Below are positions 10,806 to 22,870 of a DNA stretch of 32,496 nucleotides, in pieces. Made by a program: the position numbers and the translations under genes. Each line of letters starts with the position of its first letter. Positions within the stretch are counted from its first letter, which is position 1. Under the pieces are notes generated by a model that did no database searches, was not told the DNA's origin, and saw only the letters and a program-made list of their open reading frames with translations. Source of the stretch: Chara braunii (lineage: Eukaryota; Streptophyta; Charophyceae; Charales; Characeae); assembly GCA_003427395.1 (NCBI GenBank), contig BFEA01000111.1, positions 2,629,032 through 2,661,527 on the forward strand, written 5' to 3'.

Positions 10806-11533
10806 GTCCCTGACCAGGTCATCAAGGAGAGATGGGAAAAACTGTTAGGACACATAATGGAACCAATCCCAGCAGCTCCCTGGAGAAAGTACAAATCAAT
10901 TCGCCCAATCAAGATCAGAAGCCTCCAATGCCTGATCACCTACAATGCACTCCCAGTGAACGACTGGCTTCACATTCGTAGAAAAAACGGCGACCCAAAT
11001 AGTTCGGAACAATGTGCAATATGTTCTAACAACGTACAGGAGGACCTAATACATTGCCTAGTCAACTGTCAACACGAGCCTCAGCACTATGGGACTATCT
11101 CTTTCCCTCCTCTCTACCTGAACACCCCATCCAGTTGCTCCTATGGACTAACATCCCCTCCCAATTCAACAAATCCGAACGCTCTTGGTTCGGGATAATC
11201 AGAAAAGTGACCCTATGGGTCATATGGAAGGAAAGATGCAGCCGGACAATCGACGACACTGCCACGCCATCGGATCAAGTGTGGGCGCCAATGAGACTCC
11301 TCACGGAGACTGACCTTCGATGTCAATGGAAGAAGGTCAAGCACCAAATTGAACAGGACCCAGACAAGCAACAAGAGATGCTAGCCAAGTACAGGAGGGT
11401 GTGGCTAGTCTACGGGAAGATAGCAGAAATCCATACTTTACAAATCAGGTGGAAAAACTGGTACAACTCGGTTTCCCCCCAAGGAACGAGGGACCTCCTC
11501 CAAACTAGTCGACATGATCTCAGGACTACGTGA
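10803..11533 (+). pseudogene. LINE ORF2 C-terminus (zf-RVT), copy 1
   Basis: The zinc-binding domain found after the RT in plant LINEs is visible as IRSLQCLITYNALPVNDWL, then CAIC (about 11010-11021) and HCLVNC (about 11052-11071). One frameshift lies at about 11075-11090. The downstream frame continues as ALWDYLFPS, VTLWVIWKERC (about 11211) and a charged C-terminal region to TGA at 11531-11533. Length and order match copy 2 (8460-9124) with an extra 20 or so residues at the end. Apart from the frameshift, this half has no stop codon, so it is better preserved than the left half. Confidence 0.82.
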
Positions 11534-11884
11534 CACCTTTGGGACACACTCAGCCAGCGGCGGTCAGCAATCCCCCACACCAACGAAGGGACTTCAGTGT
11601 CACAGGAGGAGGACTGGGATCCCATCAACAGCTTGTCTCTTTCTCCTTGTTTTATTGGTATTATCTGGCAGGTTTCAATATTGAACTCGAGAGGGAACTC
11701 AGAGACTGGCAAGCAGACAGTCAATCCCCCTTTAAGGAGCAATCAATGCTGGTCAGGGATCCTTCGGCCATACGGAAGGATGCGTGAGTGGGTTTTGTGA
11801 TGTATTCAGTATTGACTTGCCGGTGGAGTAGGAATCGGACTGACGCTCCCCAGAATGGATAAGGAGCCAGGACCATAAGGACCT

Positions 11885-11948
<64 letters not shown>
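11534..11948 (+). other. 3' UTR, structured tail and poly(A) of LINE copy 1
   Basis: Three inverted repeats precede the poly(A): ATCCTTC (11759-11765) with GAAGGAT (11775-11781); CCGGT (11820-11824) with ATCGG (11834-11838, one G-U pair); and GCTCC (11845-11849) with GGAGC (11863-11867). They occupy the same order and spacing as in copy 3. The last 22 bases before the A tract, CAGGACCATAAGG..., match copy 3 (CAGAACCATAGGG). Poly(A) is 60 long, which suggests a fairly young insertion or slippage growth. Confidence 0.75.
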
Positions 11949-11950
<2 letters not shown>

Positions 11951-12073
11951 TTTGGGAAGGTGTTCAACAATCAGCAACAGTCAGACCCACTCAGAAGTTA
12001 GTAGTTAGTGGAAGGGGTAGGACTAACTGGTGAGGAGGTGGAGGATACTTACCTGTGCTTCTAATCACCATGG

Positions 12074-12994
12074 ATGACGACCCCATGTTCTCACTTCTGG
12101 CCCTGTCTGTACTCTGGGGACCCCTTCTTCGTTTCATCTTTCCTCTTGGCTTCCGGCGGCTGTTTTTCTCACATGCAGTGCTACGGTACTGGAAAATCAA
12201 CACAAGGCCAGTCAGCTGAAGAACAGGCAGGGATAGATCGCCGCCTGGCAGAAAAGAAGAGAGAGAAGGAGGAAAAGAAACGAAAGGAGGAGGAGGAAGT
12301 GAAGAAGAAGTTGTTAGAAGAAAAAGAAAAGATTGAGAAGGAGATGAAGGAGAAGGAGAGGAAGATGATGGATGAGTTGACAAAAGAAGAAGAAGAAGAA
12401 GAAGAAGAAGATGAGGGAGACAGGCTGGAAAGAAGGAGAACCCAGCCGCAAGAAGAAAAGGTTGAGAGCAGCCAAGCAGGGGCAATCCGTATACACAACA
12501 AGAGGCGCTGAACTGGATGGAGCAGTCCGGCTACCGGACTGAGTTCCCAGAAGAAACGGAGAAGGAGAATGCTTTTATAATAAAGTTGGTTTCAGTAGCG
12601 GATGAGCCGGAGAATAATTTGTTGTTGGAGGAGAAGAAAGCAGAGCTGAATAACAAGATGGTGGCGACAAAAAGACAAGAGTACAATGAGAAGAAAGGGA
12701 TGAAAGAGGAGGGGGGGAGGTTGCAAAGAGGAGGGGGAGAGGTTGCAGAAACTGCTACAGAAACAGCAAGGGAAACAGGCTGCCACAGATGCGAGACTCT
12801 CCCTCCTAACTGATACTCTCCTCCACACTAACAATGCACTTGCTGCACTCCATCGCACCGTTAATAGAATGGAGTTGCACCGAGGGGAATTTGAAGGTGT
12901 TTGGAACAACTTCTTGCACAGTGCTGCTGAACAGATTGACCATCGTATCTTTGAGTACGTTGACCAATTAGATAAAGACTTTACAAAAGGTTGA
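12074..12994 (+). pseudogene. Ty3/gypsy gag-like region (coiled coil)
   Basis: Lies directly 5' of gypsy pol in the same orientation. From about 12220 to 12470 it encodes a Lys/Glu/Arg-rich heptad-type stretch (KREKEEKKRKEEEEVKKKLL), a predicted long coiled coil including a run of eight or nine Glu from a GAA microsatellite. TGA at 12509-12511 ends the first frame. The adjoining frame carries ALNWMEQSGY and continues to about 12740, then a shift returns to the first frame with LLTDTLLHTNNALAALHRTV and ends at TGA 12992-12994. No CCHC knuckle was found. Assignment to gag rests on position and composition, since sequence similarity to known gag is not visible to me. The start at 12074 is only the first ATG and is unsure. 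Confidence 0.5.
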
Positions 12995-13022
12995 CCGACC
13001 CTGCCATAGTAAAGAAACTAAA

Positions 13023-15732
13023 TTGGAGGCAGGGAAGCCTTTTGACATGATTCTAGGGATTGATTGGGGTGAGGCCGCCGATGCAGATGTGAAACTGGGT
13101 GAGTGTGAGTGTTGTTTGCCTAGTCCTACAGGTGGAAAGAAGAAAATCCGATTTTACCATGCATTTGGCGTAGATAATAGCCTATCCCTTTGCTGGATGA
13201 GTGCCCCCACGTTCGCCCGACATGTGGCCAAAAATAACCTCGCGGACCAAGTGTTTGTTGTGCATGTGCGCCCGGTGAGTGAAAGTAAGAAAGAGTAAGT
13301 ACCCATTCCCCCCGATGTGCAGAGATTCCCTAGGTCCCTATCTACAAGATGCCTTAAAAAAAGTTTGATGAACTGCGAAAGCAATTAGATGAGTTCCTTG
13401 AGAAGGGGTGGATTAAACCAAGTTCCTCACCATTCGGTGCACCGGTTCTGTTTGTGCCAAAGAAGGGCGGCGAACTGTGAATGTGCATAGATTGCAAGGG
13501 ACTTAATGCGATAACCGTTAAGAATGTCGAACCATTACCAAGGATAGATGATCTTCTAGACCGAGTACAAGGTTGCAGTTATTTTTCGAAAATAGATTTG
13601 AAATCAGGCTACCATTATATTGAGGTATTGCGTGAGGATCAACATAAAACGGCTTTCCGGACCCGGTACGACCACTATGAGTTTGTGGTAATGCCGTTTG
13701 GACTAACGAATGCTCTTGCAACCTTTCAGCGATGCATGAATGAGTTGTTTTGTGATTGGCTTGACAAGTTTGTTGTTGTTTATCTAGATGATATATTGAC
13801 TTTTAGTAAGAGTCCGAATGAGCATGAGGAGCACCTTTGAGTTGTGCTTAATAAGCTGCGAGAGGCGAAATTTAAGATTGACCCGAACAAGTGTGAGTGG
13901 GCAAAGCGTCAGGTCCTTTACTTGGGATATATGGTAGATGGTGATGGCCTCGTTTTTTGGTCTGGCCAACTATTACCCCAAGTTTGTTTGGAACTTTACG
14001 GTAATCGCTGCCCCATTGTTCAGATTGTTAAAGAAAGAAACTATTTGGAAATGGATCAGGATTGTACTGCGTCCTTCAAGCGTCTAAAGAAATGTTTGAC
14101 TAACTACCCAGTGTTGAAAGTCACGGACCCATTTCTACCCTTTATCGTAACCACCGACGCCAGTCAATACGGGATCGGTGTCGTACTCCTGCAAAACGAT
14201 GGGAATGGGTACAGACTTGTAGAGTTTGTCTTGTAGACTGCCTAGCGAAAAGGTCACCGCTTCTACCTATGAGAGGGAGTTGTTCGCTCTACGGGAAGCG
14301 TTGAATCACTAGCGCCATAACGCCACTTTAAAGTCTATTCGGATCATGAAACGCTTTGCTGGCTAAAAACCAGGCTCGGATGACACCTAAACTGAATAGG
14401 TGGGCTGGGGAGATTGATCAGTTTGACTTTGAACTGAAGCCAGTAAAGGGGAAGTACAATGTTGTCGCCGATGCACTGAGTAGAAGAGCTGACTTTTTCG
14501 TTGCTATTGTCACATACTTAGATGCAAACACCGAACTGCAGGAAAAGATCAACTCTGCCTACGCAAGTGATCCAGTCTATAGTCAAATGATTGGCAAGGT
14601 GCAGACAACACCACACGAAGTCCCAGGATATAGGGTGACACAAGGACTGTTGTTCGAGAAGACAGACGTCCATGATCGATTATGTGTTCTAGACAACAAG
14701 GAAATTTGTAGCATGATACTTGGGGAAAACCACGATACGGAGGGGCACTTTGGATGGAGGAAGACCTATGCTAACCTCCTACGCTCCTGCACGTGGCCAG
14801 GGAATGAAGCATGACTGCATTTCCTATGTGCAAGGCTGTTAGGTATGTCAGAGGAACAAGAGTTTCACACAACCTCCTTGGATTACTTAGACCACTACCT
14901 ATTCCATTGGGACCCAGGGACTTTGTGTCTATAGACTTTATGAACACTAGACTGAAGAGCAGAAATGGTAAAAGTCAGGTTATGGTGATAGTAGATCGGT
15001 TTAGCAAGTTTGTTGTGCTTGTTCCACTCCCTGGAGAAGCAAGAACTGATTTGGTGATTAGGGAATTCTTTAACCATTGGGTGAAAGATTTTGGGCGTCC
15101 CTTACTATTGTAAGTGATGAGGATTCGCGGTTCACAAGTGAGCAATGGCGACAATTGACTTACCGTGAGGGCACGGGTGCGCAGCCCGTAGTTCGTTTGT
15201 TGATTTGGTTCGTGAAGGGTAAGATAAAGATTATGCTGTATGTATGTTTTGTCATGTTCGCTATACACAACTCAAAGAGCGTGTGTGTGGGGTCCCAGTT
15301 GGTGCTTTATTCACGATGTTCATGGGACGCTGGACCCAGTTTCCAGCCGTTGGCGCTCCCCATCAATAGGATGTAATCTGTGATGTGGATGGTCCTTCGT
15401 ATCTTATTGAAATTCCTCCTCATTTGCACACGTATCCGGTGTTTCACACTTCAAAATTACTTCGTTGCGTTAGTAATGACATGTTTCCGTCACGCAGATC
15501 TATGATTCCCCCTGATATGGATGGTAAGTGTGATGTGGATAGGATTGTTGGGGAAGATGTCTACAGATATGGACGCAGTGGTAGACCACAGCGACAGTGT
15601 AAGGTTAGAATTGCCTATCAGGAATCTACAGAAGATCGCTGGTTTACAAGAGATGAACTCATAGAAACAGCACCTCATATTGTGTCCTATTATGAAAGAG
15701 CTAAGAGAGGAGTTAACATAATAGACAGATAA
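13023..15732 (+). pseudogene. Ty3/gypsy pol remnant (PR-RT-RH-IN)
   Basis: Protease C-terminal motif FDMILGIDWG at about 13041-13070. The RT starts near 13370 ([20 protein letters not shown]), continues with MCIDCKGLN (13481), YFSKIDLKSGYH, FVVMPFGLTNA and VVVYLDDILTF (about 13768), whose YLDD box is intact. TGA at 13478-13480 and 13838-13840 stand where gypsy RTs usually have Arg. At about 13950 the reading jumps to FWSGQLLPQV and then MDQDCTASFKRLKK, with a frameshift and probable small deletion. TTDASQYGIGVVLLQ marks the RNase H start and YNVVADALSRR (about 14457) its end. Integrase shows the zinc-binding His pair (NHDTEGHFGWRK), FVSIDFM and VSDEDSRFTSEQW, then is lost from about 15155. 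A C-terminal segment returns at 15385-15732 (YLIEIPPHLHTYPVFHTSKL; DRIVGEDVY) and resembles the region before or including a chromodomain. No LTR pair was recognised. Confidence 0.85.
15155..15378. other. Foreign segment inside gypsy integrase
   Basis: The integrase reading stops making sense after SEQWRQL (about 15155) and resumes only in the C-terminal region after about 15378, so the second half of the catalytic core is missing. The intervening 220 bases include, at 15324-15371, the same hairpin module as at 10725-10771: GGGACGCTGGACCCAGTTTC, then GCTCCCCATCAATAG. There is no poly(A) and the GGAGC arm is absent. The origin of the other 170 bases is unknown. Confidence 0.6.
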
Positions 15733-16370
15733 AATTGGTAATTTTCTCGGAGGACCTCGAAATTAGGCCGCCGAGAGTGAAACGCGTTCCACGATTCAGA
15801 CCCCAAATTCGGGTCTCAGGGTCAGAGGCCCTGGCCAAGAAAGGCCAAGTTAGTCAATTTCAGAAAAGTCACAGTCGGGTACCTTAGCAGTCCAGTCCAA
15901 CAGGCACCAAGCAAACAGTCACATCTTAGGGGCAAAAATCACGTTTCATAATGAAAAGTCGTATTGAAGAGTCACATGCCACGAGTTACAGGGCAGTTCC
16001 ACAGGCAAGAGTCGTGTCCCAGAGGCAGGAGTCACAGTCCACAGTCAAAACCATATGCCAAAATCGAAAAGTCATGACTCAAAGGCCCAAGCAGCAGCAG
16101 ACCAATGGAAATTCGGGAAGGTTCCATGCCTCGACATTCGAAAGCAGACAGGCCGTGGGGATGTGGTACCGGAACCCAGTCAGGCCCCAAGACGCAGAGG
16201 CTGGCACGCGTTGAAGTGCAATCCAAGACTACAAAAGGACTGGCCAGCCTCCTCATTGGGCAGAGAGCTCATTCGCATGAAGTGTGGAAGTGCTGGTGGA
16301 CTTGTGCGCTATTGTGAGGGGCAGAGTGCTGCGCTAGCAGAGAGAGAGAGGGAGAGAGAGGAAGAGACAG
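15733..16370. other. Non-coding stretch after gypsy pol
   Basis: This should hold the gypsy 3' UTR and LTR. I could find neither a convincing polypurine tract nor a repeat of this sequence upstream of the gag-like region. The short motif AGTCAC or AGTC followed by C recurs many times between 15860 and 16080 (for example CAGTCACATC, AGTCACATGCC, AGTCACAGTCC), giving it a loosely repetitive look. No gene is supported. Confidence 0.4.
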
Positions 16371-19196
<2,826 letters not shown>

Positions 19197-19268
<72 letters not shown>

Positions 19269-19312
19269 GAAGAAGAAGAAGAAGAAGACGAAGAAGAAGA
19301 AGAAGAAGAAGG
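19197..19312 (+). repeat. (CT)n followed by (GAA)n
   Basis: About 34 CT units (19197-19265) pass directly into GAA units (19266-19312) with one GAC. The strand switches from pure pyrimidine to pure purine at one point. Long open frames through this tract on both strands only encode dipeptide runs and are not genes. Confidence 0.97.
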
Positions 19313-21733
19313 TAGGAGGGGGGAGAGATGGAAACGAAGAAGAAGAAGAAGATGTCGTCCTCCTCTCGGTCTCACCTGCAGTGAACCGCCGCCAGACTGA
19401 CCGTCGTCGTCGTTGTCATGTGCAGGTTGCCGCGCACGGAGTTCCAGCTATGGCGCCAGGTGATTCCACCGCTGCAGGTATGTGCTCCGCCCTTCTCTGC
19501 CTACCCACGCCTCTACCTCTATCGGTGCGTAGCGCTGTAGACCCAGTGCTGCTCCAGCAGCGTGTCGCCCAAGAAGTGAGCTACTCGAACTGTCTGTCTG
19601 CCCTGGCCGTGGCCCAGCTATATACAGCGCTGGGCCGGCCGGTTTGCCTTCATGTGCCTCTGGCCTTGCCCAAAAACGTGGGCCTTTCGGGTCTGGGTCC
19701 CGATCGGATGTCCAGACCCTGCACCTGGCCCAGAAGGCCCTGCCTCCTGGTGTCCCTGGCCCAAGGCACGGCCTCGGGGACTTTCTGAATCGAAGTCTGA
19801 ACAGACAAAAATAGGACAGCTGACAATAAATAAATAATTTAAATTTTAAAATAAATAAATAAATGAATGCTGTCGTAAATCCATACCTGCAGCCAAAGGG
19901 CCGCCGTGGGCCTCCAGGGCACGTGTCTGATGGGCACGTGGCCTGGGGGCCCCTCAGCAACCGTCGGGCCCCTGAAATGGGGCCCGTGTGCAGGTGCAGC
20001 ATCTAACACAGGCCTTGGCATCCCACCGTTTTGCTGGCCACCATCACGAGGTCAGAATGTGCATGCCCTTCCGTTTTGGTGTCCAGCTCCTCCAGTAAGG
20101 CGGTTATAGTTCGGGTGATGGCTTTCAGCCTTTCACCACTAACCCCCAGTCTATTTAATCCATTCTGGTATGCCTGCAATGAAACCAGTCTGGAAGGAAA
20201 CTCGGCAATGTCGAAATACAAGATGTCTCAGCTCTTGTCAATGTCTCCAATACTCATGAAATGTGATATGAAGTACAATGTTTCGTAGCCGGAGGACAAA
20301 GCTGACAGGAGGGAGATAAGACTTCGAGTGTTACGGACTCAGCCAGGGCTCGATCCCTGATCCACGGGTTACCACCCGCCAGGCTGCTATTTTATTTTTT
20401 TGAATTTTTTTTTCTGAGTCTCTGATCTACGGTTCCTGACTGTTGGCGCCCTCTGCAGTTGGCGCCTGTTCTCAACTTCCTCCTCTGGCACTTTTGGATT
20501 TCGATACTTGGCGCCATCCGGCATTCTGGCACCCAGGCTCAGACCTTGATTTTGAGTTGAGCCCCGAGGCAAATTGCACTTCTGCCCCCGGGACTCAACT
20601 GAGTCCGGTACTTAAGACCAGACTCAAGCTCAGTTCGGCATTCAGTTTTCGGCCTCAGTGCTTGCGCTTCAGTGTGACTTGCTGCGACATTGTGTTCCGA
20701 ACCCAAGATTGCGACTTTGCGACTTTGCCACTTTGCCACTTTGTGTCTGTGTCCGTCGAGCCGTGTCGAGTCCGTGATGAGTTGAGTGAGTGTGTGTGTG
20801 TGCTCTCACTCCCTCCCTCTCTCTTCCCCTACCTCGCTGCTCTGCCTCAGCCCCGTCACATAGAGGGTGGAAGAGAAAGTATCCATCAATGTCATCGTAG
20901 ATAGATTTCCCTCAAAACCCACTCCTCCTTCGGGCATCTCCCTTCTTCCACTTCAGCAAACAGTATCCCAGAGACGAGCCTGACAAGATTCGATCACAGC
21001 ATAGTGTCACGTAGGCACAAATCTCTCATGAAGACGCCACAGCAGTGCGCAATGTCGACAGCATCAATCAGGTAAGCTTCCCTCTCTCTCTCTCTCAACC
21101 AATCTCACAGCCCTGATCTCCCTCCTCGTCGAAACCCCAATCTGTGTCGAAGACAGTGTGGCGAGCGCCACGCCAGCAATCAAGTATACAGCTGGTGCCA
21201 AGAGCAGAGAGGCGCCAGCACGCAATGCAGCAGTCTCGCATCGTCGTCACACACAATGCCAGCGTAGTCCAGCATCCAGCCAGCGTCGTGCCAGTGTCGA
21301 GCAGCAAGTGCAAGACTGAATGTCGATGACAGGGGCTGGGTCAATAAGTAGTGCGGTCAGAAGTTGACCAGCCTCTGGTCTTCCGGATGCGAGGGCTCAG
21401 ATTGATTTCCATTCGATGGCCTGGATCTCATACAGTTGCAGACTTCCACTTGGACCAGATTCTGCCTGGATACCTGCGTTCAGCCAACGTGTGTGAATGA
21501 TCGGTGGCCTGGACTGGGTCCGTGCAGACTTTGAATCGTGAGCCCCAATATTCCAAGTTACAGTTGACTTTAGTTAACTGTCGGGCGCAGGGCCTCTGAA
21601 GCCTCGTTTCGGGGGCCTTGTTTAGTACATTCTGGCGCAGGGCCTTTCTGTGGCCTTGCTGTGGCCTTGTGGGCGGCCCCTGGCCGACGACATTAGCATA
21701 CTTTAGCGGGTTATTGCATGCCTGTTTATTCCC

Positions 21734-21736
<3 letters not shown>
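19313..21736. other. No supported gene; intergenic
   Basis: Features seen: a GC-rich block (19620-19790) next to an AT-rich TAAA/AATA patch (19823-19866); two CACGTG palindromes at 19920-19925 and 19935-19940; an octamer tandem GCGACTTT x2 then GCCACTTT x2 at 20711-20742; a short CT run near 21081. Open frames of 60-150 codons occur but none resembles a known family and codon usage gives no support. Confidence 0.45.
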
Positions 21737-21764
<28 letters not shown>

Positions 21765-22870
21765 TGAAAACAAAACCCTATGGTTCTGGCTCCCTGTCCA
21801 TTCTGGGGAGCATCAGTCCGGTTCCTATTCCACCGGCAAGTCAAGAGAAAGTACATTGAGTACACACTCACGCTCCTCCCCCTTCTGGTGTGGAGGCCCA
21901 AAGGGTGGCATTGATTACTTCCATCAGGAAGGATGTACCCCCCTTCACCCCTGCCTAGGTTAGCCTGTTCTACTTTTCTCTTGTGTTTTGCTAACCTGTC
22001 GATCATTTTATCCTATTACTTGGAAGCGGACTCTTTTTGTTCCATCCAGTCGGCTCCTCTCAGCTCCTCAGCTGTCTGATACTCTTCTCTCTCTAGTACT
22101 GCTGGTTGACCGCTTATGGAGGAATCCGTGTAAGCTGTGCACCATGGGGCTGTATTTGCTGCACTCCTTGCTAAGACCCTATACCCTGGGCTTACCTTTG
22201 TTTTTTTTTTTTTTTTTTTTCAGATGAGGGTGACCCTTAATGCTGAAACCCTGTACCCTAGCTTGGCTGCACTCTGCTGGTAGGGCTTTCCTGATGGTTG
22301 TCTCCTGGTTGTGCCTACTGCTGTTGTGAGGTCTGCTGGAGATCAATAGCCTTTTCTCTATTTGGGGTAGGGGGTAGGTTGGAAAGGATGGGTGGTTTGG
22401 GACGGTGGCGGTTGTGTGGTAGCTGGGGAGCACAGGAGCGGGGGGAGGGGGGAAGTGTACATTGGTATGTGTTTGTTTGGGCCTGGGGATTGGGGAGGAA
22501 GGGGTGGGAGAGCGTGTGTAGAGGCTGAAGTGGCTTATGGGTTTACTGTTGTGGAGGGGGGTGAGCAGTATGGGGTCGATTTGGTGGTGGGGATGGTTGA
22601 GATACTGTTGGTGATGGGTGTGTTGGTATCTTCTCAGCTAGGAGGGTTCTGTGCGAGAGAGTGGGTTCTAATAGTATCGGTCTGATATTAGCTTAGGTTA
22701 GACTCTAATTGTTATTAATTCCTATTTGGGGGGTTTATTTTCTTGTGTTGCCTGATTTCCTTTTTCTGTTTTCTGTTTCTGTGAGTGAGTTGGTTTCTTT
22801 CTCTGGCTCGGACGTTGGTTTTTAGGTTGCGATACTTGGATTCCTGTACTTGAGTTACCTTCCTAGGTTT
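21737..22870 (-). other. 3' UTR and structured tail of LINE copy 3
   Basis: On the sense strand the last 200 bases carry CTTCC-TGAT-GGAAG (plus arms 21918-21922 and 21927-21931), CCGGT with ACCGG around a 9-base loop (21818-21836), and GCTCCC with GGGAGC around an 11-base loop (21789-21811). About 26 bases and then poly(A) follow. These match copies 1 and 2 in order. The region 22370-22690 is G-rich on the plus strand, so C-rich in the element RNA, with no coding potential seen. Confidence 0.75.

Larger units (their letters stand above)
10802..11948 (+). mobile_element. LINE copy 1, 3' part (zf-RVT to poly(A))
   Basis: This continues the element broken at 2332. The first codons, KVPDQVIKERW, align with KDPQSIISKRW of copy 2, exactly where the left part stops after KTKDP. 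It contains the zf-RVT region, a 350-base 3' UTR with the family tail and 60 A (11889-11948). An independent 5'-truncated LINE would also start anywhere in ORF2. The matching breakpoint to the codon and the near-identical 10-mers are what argue for a single split element. Confidence 0.8.

Noticed and set aside
11889-11948. Poly(A) as an assembly linker
   Set aside because: It follows the full family tail of LINE copy 1 in the right orientation, so it is a retrotransposon tail, although its length may be inexact.
12074-12511. Host coiled-coil protein gene
   Set aside because: Position right before gypsy pol, same strand and Glu-run from a GAA microsatellite fit a decayed gag better; still only moderately sure.
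15379-15540. Repeat TGTGATGTGGAT (15379-15390 and 15529-15540) as deletion microhomology in gypsy pol
   Set aside because: Both copies lie on the same side of the damaged segment, so it does not explain the break; probably chance.
19920-19940. Paired CACGTG motifs as a plant G-box promoter
   Set aside because: No gene starts nearby, and two palindromic hexamers in GC-rich DNA are weak evidence.
20325-20385. tRNA gene or tRNA-derived SINE head (GGCTCGATCCC resembles a B box)
   Set aside because: No convincing A box at the right distance and no cloverleaf on either strand.
20500-20530. TGGCGCC as a retroviral-type primer binding site
   Set aside because: The bases after it do not match a tRNA 3' end I can recall, and no LTR end lies next to it.
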